DNA of 64,000 nt, taken from Embleya sp051903075 (lineage in GTDB: Bacteria; Actinomycetota; Actinomycetes; Streptomycetales; Streptomycetaceae). How positions within the stretch are numbered: position 1 is the first letter of the stretch; every line of letters starts with the position of its first letter. The position numbers were made by a program, and so were the translations under genes. Positions 17,467 through 25,576 of this stretch are shown one piece after another. Location: assembly GCF_051903075.1 (NCBI RefSeq), contig NZ_CP182422.1:1612001-1676000 (forward strand), written 5' to 3'. Under the pieces are notes generated by a model. The model saw nothing but the letters and a program-made list of their open reading frames with translations. It did no database searches and was not told the DNA's origin.

Positions 17467-18911
17467 CGGTTCGCCTCCTGGGCTGCGGTCGCGGTCACGC
17501 CGCCGTTCGCGGTGCCGGTGGTGCCCGCGGCGCCGGGGATCGCGCCGCCGTCCGCGTCGGCCCCGGCCCGGCCGCGCACGATCTGCGTGGCGAGCAGATG
17601 TTTGCAGGGCCCGCGCCCGCCGCGATACTCGGCCCACCACTGACACGTGCAGCTGCCGTCCCCGGCCAACCGCAGGCCGTAGGTGCGGTCCCCGCTGCGC
17701 ACCGAGGCTTCCTCGCCGCCGCCGGTGAGCGTGACGGCGCCGGCCGCGACCAGGGCGTGCGCGTCGCGCAGGCGCGGGTTCATCCGCTCCACGCTGCCGG
17801 TGTCGTAGGGCAGCTCGCGGTGGTAGTAGGCCGCTTCGGCGACGTCGTAGCCGATCCGGCCCGAGGTGCCCAGGCGCACCAGCGCGGCCCGCACCCGCTC
17901 GGTGTCCAGACCCGAGCGGGCGGCCAGTTCGCCGATCTCGACCCGGGGTTCCCAGGCGAGCAGGGCGGAGATCAGGTCGGCGTCGGCGCCGCTCGTCTCG
18001 CTCGCCAGGCCGGTGAGCACCGCGCCCTCGCCGGAGAAGCCGCGGGCCGGATCCGGGGACAGCGTCAACGTCAGCCGCATGCCGGGCAGTTCGACCTCCC
18101 AGGCGGACGACACGGCCGTGCTGCGCGCCTGCACGGCGGGTCCGTATATACGGAGTGCGAGCGCGTGCCGCAGCAGCCTGGTGAGCGCCTGGAGGCGATC
18201 GGGCCCGGGCACGCACACCGCGCCCGGCACGGGGCGGGCGGTCAGCCGCAGCGAGCGCCCGGCCGGGACGGCCCACAGCGCCTGCCGGGAGCCGCGCGGC
18301 AGCGCCCGCAGGAAGCGCACCGCCTCGCCCGCACCGACCTCGGCGCGCAGGTCGAACCCGCCGGAGATGACCTGGACTTCGGCGAAGCCGCGCAGCCAGC
18401 GCTCGGGCAGCGGCACCTTCTTCTCCACCACCGGGCCGTCGAACGTGGTGACGGTGACGTCGTCGGGGCCGACCGCCAGGTGCAGCGGATCGGCGCCGCC
18501 GACCCGGGCCAGCGCCTCGCGCAGCGGCGCGTTGACGTCCACGTTGGTGGTGCCGGTGCCGAACATCTCGCCGTCGATGCCGGCCGGCAGCACGTCGAGG
18601 CGCGCATGTACGCCGCAGCAGGCGGAGAACGACTCGAAGCGCAGCCGGTCCCCGTTGCCGGTGACCACCGGATCCAGCGAACCCGGCCGCAGCGGCTGGT
18701 AGTAGCGCGCCGCCGCGACGTCGGCGACCGCGAGCAGGCCGCCGGCCGCCGCCTCGGGTGCGGTCAGGAAGCCGGAGAAGAAGCGCGGGAAGGGGGTCAG
18801 GCCGCGCGAGCCGAGCCCGCCGCAGGTCTGCAGGCCGAGGGAGGGGGAGCCGTCGACGGCGCCGAGCGTGGACGGCCGCAGATAGGTGAAGGAATGTACC
18901 GGGGAGGACAT
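17463..18911 (-). CDS. SWIM zinc-finger protein
   Basis: This 482-residue protein contains a SWIM-type zinc finger near the C terminus: C-T-C ... C-K-H in GSCTCQWWAEYRGGRGPCKH (CxC-xn-CxH), about residues 425-444. The remainder is a mixed alpha/beta region with a winged-helix-like segment before the finger (ISALLAWEPRVEIGELAARS). SWIM fingers bind nucleic acid or protein. It starts at ATG 18911 without a clear ribosome site, so the mRNA may be leaderless. It overlaps the downstream DUF6493-like gene by 4 nt. Upstream in-frame residues from the gap look non-coding. Confidence 0.82.
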   Translation of the reverse strand: MSSPVHSFTYLRPSTLGAVDGSPSLGLQTCGGLGSRGLTPFPRFFSGFLTAPEAAAGGLLAVADVAAARYYQPLRPGSLDPVVTGNGDRLRFESFSACCGVHARLDVLPAGIDGEMFGTGTTNVDVNAPLREALARVGGADPLHLAVGPDDVTVTTFDGPVVEKKVPLPERWLRGFAEVQVISGGFDLRAEVGAGEAVRFLRALPRGSRQALWAVPAGRSLRLTARPVPGAVCVPGPDRLQALTRLLRHALALRIYGPAVQARSTAVSSAWEVELPGMRLTLTLSPDPARGFSGEGAVLTGLASETSGADADLISALLAWEPRVEIGELAARSGLDTERVRAALVRLGTSGRIGYDVAEAAYYHRELPYDTGSVERMNPRLRDAHALVAAGAVTLTGGGEEASVRSGDRTYGLRLAGDGSCTCQWWAEYRGGRGPCKHLLATQIVRGRAGADADGGAIPGAAGTTGTANGGVTATAAQEANR

Positions 18912-19399
18912 GTGAAGACCGTAGACAGCCCGTCCGACAGCGGGAATCGGATGTTGTCGGCGTCCTCTCGGGTGGTCTCGGCGCGGGCGCCGGGGTGCTT
19001 TCGTGCCGCCTTCGGCGACGAGTTCGGCCGAAAGGATGCGGGCCGCCTCACCCGTGTGCACGAGTGCGCCCACGTCACTCGCTCGGCGCAGGATGCGACG
19101 CGTGTCACCAACCGCGCGCGCAGCGTGCGTATCGGGCCGTCGGTTCGTCGGAAACTTCCGGATTACCCGGCAGTAGAGGGGGATTCGCGGTGCCGCGGCA
19201 TCGATTAGGTGGTATCACCTGTGCGAGCATGGGCGGCTGGGGCCCGGAGCCCGAACATGACAAGCCGAGTGTGCGGCACATGGTCGATCCGGGTGGGTGG
19301 TGGCACATCGTCAAGAGAGTGCTGTTGTAACCATGATCCGAGGACGCGTGGCAACGCGCCGGCATACTATGCGCTGGTCCATTCAGCCGGAGGTAGCAG
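18912..19399. other. Divergent intergenic region before the XRE regulator
   Basis: These 488 bp separate the SWIM gene (minus) and the XRE gene (plus) and must hold both promoters. I see no RNA gene and no strong palindrome. The last 150 bp are less GC-rich. The ribosome site GGAGGT at 19389-19394 belongs to the XRE gene. Confidence 0.4.
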
Positions 19400-20266
19400 A
19401 TGCCCGCAACGCAGCCGGGGAGCGGCTCGACGGTTCGCCGTATTCTCCTCGGTTCCCAGCTTCGCCGTCTGCGCGAAGCGAAGGGCATTACGCGGGAGGA
19501 GGCCGGTTACGAGATCCGCGCCTCCGAATCGAAGATCAGCCGAATGGAACTGGGGCGCGTCAGCTTCAAGGAGCGAGACGTGGCTGATCTGCTGACCATG
19601 TACGGCGTGGGCGACGAGACCGAGCGGGCCGCCCTCCTGGGCCTCGCGGCGGAGGCCAACGCCCAGGGCTGGTGGCACAACTACAACGACATCCTGCCGA
19701 GTTGGTTCCAGGTCTACGTGGGCCTGGAGGAGGCCGCCTCGGTGATCCGCACCTACGAGGTGCAGTTCGTCCCCGGCCTGCTCCAGACGCCGGAGTACGC
19801 GCGGGCCGTGGTGATCGCCGGGCAACCCTCGGCGTCGGCGGCCGAGGTCGACCGGCGCGTCGGTCTGCGGATGCAGCGCCAGTCGATCCTCTACCGCGAC
19901 AAGCCGCCCAGGCTCTGGGTGGTGCTGGACGAGGCGGCCCTGCGTCGCCCGATCGGCGGCCGGGACGTGATGCGCGATCAGGTCCGGCACCTGATCGAGA
20001 TGGCCGCCCTGCCCAACGTGACGATCCAGATCATGCCGTTCAGGTTCGGCGCGCACGCGGCCGAGGGTGGTCCGTTCCTGCTGCTGCGCTTCCCGGAGAG
20101 CGACCTCCCCGACGTGGTCTACCTGGAGCAGCTCACCAGCGCGCTCTATCTGGACAAGCGGGACGAGGTGGACGCGTACACCGAGGTGATGGACCGGCTG
20201 AGCGTGGACGGTATGCCGCCGGACAAGAGCGTGGATCTGCTCCAGCGCATCCTGAAGGAGAACTGA
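19400..20266 (+). CDS. XRE-family regulator with DUF5753 domain
   Basis: This 288-residue cytoplasmic regulator has an N-terminal XRE helix-turn-helix (LGSQLRRLREAKGITREEAG ... SESKISRMELGRVSF, residues 17-58) and then the DUF5753 domain (ARTYEVQFVPGLLQTPEYAR through the FLLLRFPESDLPDVVYLE strand). This architecture is typical of WhiJ-like regulators that occur with DUF397 and anti-sigma-type ATPase genes in Streptomyces, here the next two genes on the opposite strand. GGAGGT lies 5 nt before the ATG. It runs convergently to the DUF397 gene. Confidence 0.93.
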   Translation: MPATQPGSGSTVRRILLGSQLRRLREAKGITREEAGYEIRASESKISRMELGRVSFKERDVADLLTMYGVGDETERAALLGLAAEANAQGWWHNYNDILPSWFQVYVGLEEAASVIRTYEVQFVPGLLQTPEYARAVVIAGQPSASAAEVDRRVGLRMQRQSILYRDKPPRLWVVLDEAALRRPIGGRDVMRDQVRHLIEMAALPNVTIQIMPFRFGAHAAEGGPFLLLRFPESDLPDVVYLEQLTSALYLDKRDEVDAYTEVMDRLSVDGMPPDKSVDLLQRILKEN

Positions 20267-20342
20267 CCGGCACGGTCGCCCCGTCCCTCGGCCGCCTAGG
20301 CCGGGGATACCCCCACCCGGGTGGAGCGCCCCGGGCGGGTCG

Positions 20343-20579
20343 TCACGCCAGCAGGTTGTCGAAGTCCCCGTCCTTGACCCCGAGGATGAGCGCTTCGATC
20401 TCGGCGCGCGTATAGATCAGCGCCGGCCCGTCGGGGTGGCGCGAATTGCGGACCGCGACGTCGCCGTCCGGCAGCGCGGCCATTTCGACGCAATTTCCCT
20501 GCGAGTTGCTGCGGCGACTCTTCTGCCAGGTGACCCCGTCGAGCGCGGTCGCCGATACCCCGTTGTGCGTTGCCTGCAT
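20343..20579 (-). CDS. DUF397 small protein
   Basis: This 78-residue protein has the DUF397 core: TWQKSRRSNSQGNCVEMA, then DVAVRNSRHPDGPALIYT, then an acidic C-terminal helix. DUF397 proteins are usual partners of XRE-DUF5753 regulators; in known cases they act as their antagonists or toxin-antitoxin-like partners. AGGAGA precedes the ATG at 20579. Longer in-frame upstream residues were rejected because they lie in the promoter region. The ATGCACGTGCAT palindrome is 123 bp upstream of the start. Confidence 0.9.
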   Translation of the reverse strand: MQATHNGVSATALDGVTWQKSRRSNSQGNCVEMAALPDGDVAVRNSRHPDGPALIYTRAEIEALILGVKDGDFDNLLA

Positions 20580-20862
20580 GACGCTTCTCCTGGACCTCTC
20601 GCCGAGCGACCCGACAGCGGTCGCCCGCCCCCGGTTGCGGCACGTGTCGTTCCTTCGTCCCGGTCCGTGGCAATTTCTTCCAAAACCGGTCCGACTTACG
20701 CATGCACGTGCATCTGACCATGCATTTGCAGCGTACAACGGCGATGATAGCGCAGCCGGAGTTCACCCACACGTGAGGGCTCATGCATTCCTCAAGGTTT
20801 CAAAGGAAGCGTAAAAGCTGCTTAAGCCGGCGGGGACGAAACGGGCGTAAGAATGCAGAAAA
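20580..20862. other. Upstream region of the DUF397 gene
   Basis: This region contains no gene. It is clearly less GC-rich than its surroundings from 20690 to 20820, as expected for a promoter, and holds the palindrome at 20702-20713 plus a nearby imperfect half (ATGCATTTGCA at 20720-20730). Confidence 0.4.
20702..20713. promoter_or_regulatory. Palindrome ATGCACGTGCAT upstream of the DUF397 gene
   Basis: This perfect 12-bp palindrome is identical to two copies upstream of the HATPase gene (21659 and 21699). Sharing across the two promoters of one regulatory module suggests the binding site of a common regulator, for example the neighbouring XRE protein (inference). Confidence 0.6.
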
Positions 20863-20883
20863 CCCGTCGACGGGATCGACGGG
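20863..20883 (-). terminator. Intrinsic terminator of the HATPase gene
   Basis: Arms CCCGTCGA and TCGACGGG enclose CGGGA. Read on the minus strand, the hairpin is followed by a TTTTC tract, so it is a true U-tract terminator for the gene ending at 21017. Confidence 0.75.
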
Positions 20884-21016
20884 TAAACGCTTGGCGCCGG
20901 GTGACTCGGATACCGCCCGCATTCGTTGCCGCCGGCGAATGTGAATTAAAACTCGCCGCTTCGCCGCAACACAATGTCGCCACGCAATGCGGTCCCCATA
21001 TTGCGGAACGTATGGA

Positions 21017-21520
21017 TCAGCCGCGTATCTCGAACATGGCCCAGACGACCTTTCCGGTGCGTCGGCCCATACCGTTCAGCGGGAACCAGCCCCAGGAATC
21101 ACTGAAGCAGCCCACCAGATACAGCCCGCGACCCGATTCCTCGTCCTCGCCGCCGGCCTGGGCCTCGGGCAGACTCTCGCCCGGATCCTGCACCGCGCAC
21201 ATGACACGTTCGCCCTTGCGCAGAAGCGCCAGTTGGATGTTGTGCGCGACATCCGTCGCGTCGTCGCGGCCCGCACCCAGACCGTGACACAGTGCGTTCG
21301 TGACGAGCTCGGACACGACCAGGGCGAGGTCGTCCTCGAGACAGGCGGCGCCCCAGCCGGCGAGCACCGACTGCGTGAAGTCACGAGCGGCCTTGACCGA
21401 CTCCCGACGTGCGGCGAGGGCTTGTATCGCGATATCGGATGTTGGGCCCATATCCCCGGCCAGAGGCTCCATCCACTGAAACGTCGACGTCCGGAACCCT
21501 GCGGGACTCGCGACGGTCAT
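21017..21520 (-). CDS. Anti-sigma-factor-like ATP-binding protein (HATPase_c, RsbW type)
   Basis: This 167-residue serine-kinase-type ATPase of the RsbW/SpoIIAB family has the N box ELVTNALCH (about residues 70-78), the G1-like DPGESLPE and the G2-like GRGLYLV (about 130-136). Members bind ATP and usually regulate sigma factors or anti-anti-sigma proteins. It completes the XRE/DUF397/HATPase set typical of Streptomyces developmental and antibiotic-regulatory loci. The ATG at 21520 follows GGAGG. Three ATGCAC-rich palindromes lie 75-190 bp upstream. Confidence 0.9.
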   Translation of the reverse strand: MTVASPAGFRTSTFQWMEPLAGDMGPTSDIAIQALAARRESVKAARDFTQSVLAGWGAACLEDDLALVVSELVTNALCHGLGAGRDDATDVAHNIQLALLRKGERVMCAVQDPGESLPEAQAGGEDEESGRGLYLVGCFSDSWGWFPLNGMGRRTGKVVWAMFEIRG

Positions 21521-21592
21521 CCGTGCCTCCGAGCGGGTACTGGTCCCCGGCCTGTTGGGAACGCCGCCAGAGGACTCGCCTCACAGAGCGTC

Positions 21593-21710
21593 CATGCACA
21601 TGCGCGTGCACATGCACACACTTCATTATGAGGATGCCGACCCCAACTGCAAGACCGGATGCACGTGCATCGACGATTTCTGCGTCTGCACCGCGCCGAT
21701 GCACGTGCAT
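21593..21710. promoter_or_regulatory. Cluster of ATGCACGTGCAT palindromes upstream of the HATPase gene
   Basis: ATGCACGTGCAT occurs at 21659-21670 and 21699-21710, exactly 40 bp apart (about four helical turns). A related double element, CATGCACATGCGCGTGCACA, lies at 21593-21612, closer to the start. The same 12-mer is upstream of the DUF397 gene. The surrounding 21600-21800 stretch is AT-rich for this genome. Confidence 0.65.
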
Positions 21711-21855
21711 TTCGATCGACCAAGGGCCGCTTTACACCCGGTTCCCGGACATTCAGGGAACCAGTCTTTTCTTTCTTTTGGTCCTACATCAGGAATAATC
21801 CGGACAACCTAGACACACGGTTGACGGACGGTTCCGCTGCGTGGCCGTCGAGTGG

Positions 21856-22926
21856 TCAGACCGCCGCACCGGACGGTTGCCTCGGCGCCCCCGTGTTCGG
21901 GTCGGTGGAGCCGTTGCCGCGCCCTGTGAATTGGATCACCAGCGCGACGCCGGCCAGCAGGAAGACCGCCGCACCCGGGCCGAGCAGCAGCCACGGCATG
22001 ACCGAGACCTCGGTGTCCTTGTTGGGGATGCTGTCCGCCTTCTCGAACGTGTCGACGTTGGCGCCGATGTTCTCCACCAGGGCGTTGAACTTGGCCAGGA
22101 TCCGGTCGGTCTCCGCGAGGCCCTTGCCGACCTTGGGGTACTGCGTGGCCAGCTCGGCGGTGAACTGCGGGACGGGCTTGCGCAGGAGCGCGGCCATCGA
22201 CGGGATGGACTTGGTCTTCATCCCGACGGCCATCTTGCCCAGCGTGTCCAGGTCGTCGTGCGCCTGCTTGTACCCGGCGTCGGTGAAGGTCGGCCGGAAC
22301 GCGGTGAACATCTTCTCGGAAGCCTTGGTCTTGCCGATCACGCCGGTGGCGAGGGTGCCCACCACCATGCCCAGGCCGACCACCGCGGCGATCACCAGGC
22401 ACACCGTGCTCACCACGGCGCGCGATCCGACGAAGGAGAACAGCAGCCCGCCGGCGCCCACCACGAGCAGCACGATGCCCGGGATCAGATAGAGATAGGT
22501 GACCGCGGTGTTCGGCGCGTCCGCGGTGGGGATGTCGTCGGCCTGGCGGAAGTTCCCGGCCTGCGCGTCCATGGTGCCCGCGAGCTTGTTGAACCGCGGC
22601 ATGATCGTCGGGATCTCCTTGAGACCCTTGCCGACCTCGGGCGCGGTGGTGCCCATCAGGTTGATCAGCGAAGGTGTGGGGATCCCGGCCTGCTGGGCGA
22701 GTCCGGGCAGCGTCTCCGCCTGGAGCTGCTCCAGCATCTGGTTCATGGTGACCAGGTCGGTCCGGCTCTGCTCGATGGCCTGCGGCGTGAAGGCGGGCCG
22801 GAAGGCATTGGTCAGGTCGTCGACGGCCTGCGTCTTCTTCGGCAGGCCGGCGGCCAGCGGGAAGATGATCAGGGCCGCACCCAGCAAGGCGATCAACACC
22901 AGCGCCACGTGGCGGTATGCACGCAC
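21856..22926 (-). CDS. Membrane protein with two homologous halves
   Basis: This 356-residue protein has about four membrane helices (about residues 7-28, 145-168, 173-200 and 312-336). Two extracytoplasmic domains repeat each other: TNAFRPAFTP ... VGKGLKEIPTIMPRFNKL ... ADDIPT in the first half, and FTAFRPTFTD ... VGKGLAETDRILAKFNAL ... ADSIPN in the second, each followed by a membrane helix. It is therefore an internal duplication of a domain plus helix unit. I do not recognise the family. The start is a GTG behind GGGAGAA. It appears monocistronic. A role at the cell surface is inferred from topology only. Confidence 0.85.
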   Translation of the reverse strand: MRAYRHVALVLIALLGAALIIFPLAAGLPKKTQAVDDLTNAFRPAFTPQAIEQSRTDLVTMNQMLEQLQAETLPGLAQQAGIPTPSLINLMGTTAPEVGKGLKEIPTIMPRFNKLAGTMDAQAGNFRQADDIPTADAPNTAVTYLYLIPGIVLLVVGAGGLLFSFVGSRAVVSTVCLVIAAVVGLGMVVGTLATGVIGKTKASEKMFTAFRPTFTDAGYKQAHDDLDTLGKMAVGMKTKSIPSMAALLRKPVPQFTAELATQYPKVGKGLAETDRILAKFNALVENIGANVDTFEKADSIPNKDTEVSVMPWLLLGPGAAVFLLAGVALVIQFTGRGNGSTDPNTGAPRQPSGAAV

Positions 22927-23215
22927 AGCGGGTTCTCCCTTCGCTTTCCGTTATTCCTCGGATCGTATGGGTGATCGGCTCGATCCCCCAGGACCCGCAC
23001 GGCGGAAAGCAGCTGTTCTCGTCGGATGTCACTCGGGCAGCCGATCTTCGCAAAGAGCAACCCGCCAGTCAGCTACCGGCAAGTAATGTCATGGGATCGA
23101 GATCTCCGGCACATCGGTCACTTCGCCCCCGCGATGCCATGGAACGGTGCGGCGACACCGGCTAGCGTGCGCCGGCCGGCTCGTGCGAGCGGTGAGGTGT
23201 GAACGGAGGTCGCCG

Positions 23216-24235
23216 GTGGATCTTGAACCGACGGAAGATCAAAAGGCGGTACGGAGCGCCTTTTCGGAGTTCTTCACGGACCGATGTCCGATTTCCGTGG
23301 TACGCGCGGCCGAACCACTCGGCTTCGCGGCCGATCTGTGGCGGCGCCTGGCCGCGATGGGCGTACCCGGAATGGCGCTGCCGGAAGTCGCCGGCGGTGG
23401 CGGCGCGAGCCGCGCCGAGCTGATTCTGCTGCTGCACGAGGCCGGTCGGGTACTGGCGCCGGTGCCGTTGAGCGCACACCTGGCCGCGTCCCGGCTGCTG
23501 CTCGACACACCGTGGTGCGCCGGGGTCTCCGACGGCACGCTGATCGCGGCGCCGGCGCTGCGGCCGACCGTGGACGGGCTGGCCCGACTGGTGCCCGGCG
23601 GCGCGGTGGCCGATGTGGTGGTGGCGCTCGACGAGGACGAACTGGTCGCGGTACGGGGCGAGGCGCCGATGAGCGGGCCGGTCAACCACGCGGCGGCGCC
23701 GCTGGCCGACCGGTACGTGCGCGACGACCGGGGCGGGCGGGTGGTGCTGGCCCGCGGCGAGGACGCGGCCCGGCGACACGCCGCGCTGCGCCGGGAGTGG
23801 CAGTTGTATACGGCCGCCACACTGGTCGGGCTCGCCGAGCGGGCGCTGGAGTCGGCGGTGGCGTACACGCTGGAGCGCGAGCAGTTCGGCAAGCCGATCG
23901 GCGCGTTCCAGGCGGTCCAGCAGGGGCTGGCCGATCTGGTCGGGCCGATCGACGGGATCCGGCTGCTGACCGCGCGCGCCGCGTGGTGCGCGGACGAGGG
24001 CGACCCGGCCGAGGCGGGCCGGCTCGCGGTGATGGCGTTCCTGGCCGCGGCGGAGGTGGCCCGGACCACGACCTATCGCGCGGTCCACTTCCACGGCGGA
24101 TACGGCGTCACCCTCGAATACGACATCCAGCTCTACTTCCGGCGCGCCCGGGGCTGGCCGCTGGTCCTGGGTGATCCGGACGAGGAGTACCGGGCATTGG
24201 CCGACGATCTCTTCGGAGCGGTGGGAGGCGTCTGA
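23216..24235 (+). CDS. Acyl-CoA dehydrogenase, alpha-type subunit
   Basis: This FAD-dependent acyl-CoA dehydrogenase of 339 residues opens with TEDQKAVRSAFSEFF and carries the C-terminal helical domain with EREQFGKPIGAFQAVQQ and HFHGGYGVTLEYDIQLYFRR. The Glu in the VTLEYD motif is at the place used as catalytic base in the short FadE-type subunits. The start is GTG 23216 behind ACGGAGGT. It overlaps the next dehydrogenase gene by one base (TGATG). Such adjacent unequal FadE genes form alpha2beta2 enzymes in mycobacterial sterol and CoA-thioester degradation. Substrate unknown. Confidence 0.88.
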   Translation: MDLEPTEDQKAVRSAFSEFFTDRCPISVVRAAEPLGFAADLWRRLAAMGVPGMALPEVAGGGGASRAELILLLHEAGRVLAPVPLSAHLAASRLLLDTPWCAGVSDGTLIAAPALRPTVDGLARLVPGGAVADVVVALDEDELVAVRGEAPMSGPVNHAAAPLADRYVRDDRGGRVVLARGEDAARRHAALRREWQLYTAATLVGLAERALESAVAYTLEREQFGKPIGAFQAVQQGLADLVGPIDGIRLLTARAAWCADEGDPAEAGRLAVMAFLAAAEVARTTTYRAVHFHGGYGVTLEYDIQLYFRRARGWPLVLGDPDEEYRALADDLFGAVGGV

Positions 24236-25392
24236 TGGACTTTCGACCCAAGGAATCGGTCGAGGAGTTCCGGCGGTGGATCCGGGGCTTCGTCGCTGAG
24301 CACCTGACCGAGGACATGATCGAGCGGGCCCGGCGCACCGGCACCTTCCACGACTGGGAGTTCCACCGCGCGCTGGCCGCGACCGGGGTGATCGCCGAGG
24401 GCATGGCCGGGCCCGGGCGGACCGGCGGGCGCGACCCGTTGGAGCTGTACGTCTTCTTCGACGAACTGGGGCTGGCCGACGCGCCGTTCTACGGGCTGGC
24501 CAACACCATGCTGGTGGCGGGAGTCGTGGAGCAGATCGGCAGCGCGTTCCATCTGGCCGAGGTACTGCCCCGGTTCCATCGGGGCGAGGCGATCGCGGCA
24601 CTGGGCTACAGCGAACCCGGCTCGGGATCGGACGTCGCGGCGGCGGCCACCCGCGCGGAACGGGTGCCCGGGGACCCGAAGGACGAGCCGGTGTGGCTGG
24701 TGAACGGGCAGAAGATGTTCACCACCCTCGTGCACGAGGCCGGCTATGTGATCCTGCTGACCCGCACCGACCCGGACGTGGCCAAACATCGCGGCCTGAC
24801 CATGTTCCTGGTGCCGACCGACCTGCCCGGCATCTCCTTCCAGGCGGTGGAAACGATGGGCGGCGACCGCACCAACATCACCTACTTCGCCGACGTCCGC
24901 GTCCCCGACCGCTGGCGGCTCGGCGAGGTGCACGGCGGGTGGGAGGTGATGAAGGTGGCGCTGGCCTACGAGCGGGGTGTGTTCGGCAACATGAACCAGG
25001 GCGTGTCGCTGCTGCGCCGGTTCACCCGGTGGGCGACCGAGACCGGGGCGATGGACGACACCGCGGTGCGCAAGCGGCTGGCCCGGATCGCGATCGACAA
25101 CGAGATCACCGCGCTGCTCGCGCTGCGCCCGGCGCTGATCGCCAGCGCGGGCGGCCTGCCCACCACCGAGGGCTCGATCGCCAAGTTGTACGCGAGCGAG
25201 GCGTACAACCGGGCGGCGGAGGCGTGCCTGGACATGGCCGGACCCGAGGGGCTGCTGGGCGAGCCGGGCGATGCGTGGTTCGTCGACCACGCCGCGCGGG
25301 ACGCGCCGGTGACCACGATCTACGGCGGGACCAGCGAGATCCAGCGCAACAACATCGCCGAGCACCGGCTGGGGCTGCCCCGGTCGCGATAG
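24235..25392 (+). CDS. Acyl-CoA dehydrogenase, beta-type subunit
   Basis: This 385-residue acyl-CoA dehydrogenase has the FAD/substrate-binding middle domain (ALGYSEPGSGSDVAAAATRAE) and a C-terminal signature TTIYGGTSEIQRNNIAEHRLG. In classical enzymes the residue before GT is the catalytic Glu (YEGT); here it is Gly (YGGT), so catalysis may rely on the partner subunit encoded just upstream. It overlaps that gene by one base and ends before a strong palindromic terminator. Start ATG at 24235. Confidence 0.9.
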   Translation: MDFRPKESVEEFRRWIRGFVAEHLTEDMIERARRTGTFHDWEFHRALAATGVIAEGMAGPGRTGGRDPLELYVFFDELGLADAPFYGLANTMLVAGVVEQIGSAFHLAEVLPRFHRGEAIAALGYSEPGSGSDVAAAATRAERVPGDPKDEPVWLVNGQKMFTTLVHEAGYVILLTRTDPDVAKHRGLTMFLVPTDLPGISFQAVETMGGDRTNITYFADVRVPDRWRLGEVHGGWEVMKVALAYERGVFGNMNQGVSLLRRFTRWATETGAMDDTAVRKRLARIAIDNEITALLALRPALIASAGGLPTTEGSIAKLYASEAYNRAAEACLDMAGPEGLLGEPGDAWFVDHAARDAPVTTIYGGTSEIQRNNIAEHRLGLPRSR

Positions 25393-25398
25393 GTACGG

Positions 25399-25420
25399 CG
25401 GGACCCGCGCGCGGGTCCCG
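25399..25420. terminator. 22-bp palindromic terminator
   Basis: The arms CGGGACCCGCG and CGCGGGTCCCG are perfect complements beginning 6 bp after the dehydrogenase stop. Confidence 0.75.
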
Positions 25421-25576
25421 TGCCGGGCGGGCGGGCCGCTCGCGGGCGCGCCGCCCGGTGTTTTACGGATATGACGGGCTCGGCGGGGGTGCCGCCGAAC
25501 GGGTGGCCGGAAGCGGGCGCGCTTCATGGCAGACTTCGGCACCGTTCACACCGGTGAGCGAAACGGAGTTTCTGCC

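Noticed and set aside
21555..21812. Cys/His-rich 85-residue open frame (CKTGCTCIDDFCVC)
   Set aside because: The Cys/His pattern comes from the ATGCAC palindromes, there is no good ribosome site, and it lies in a promoter region.
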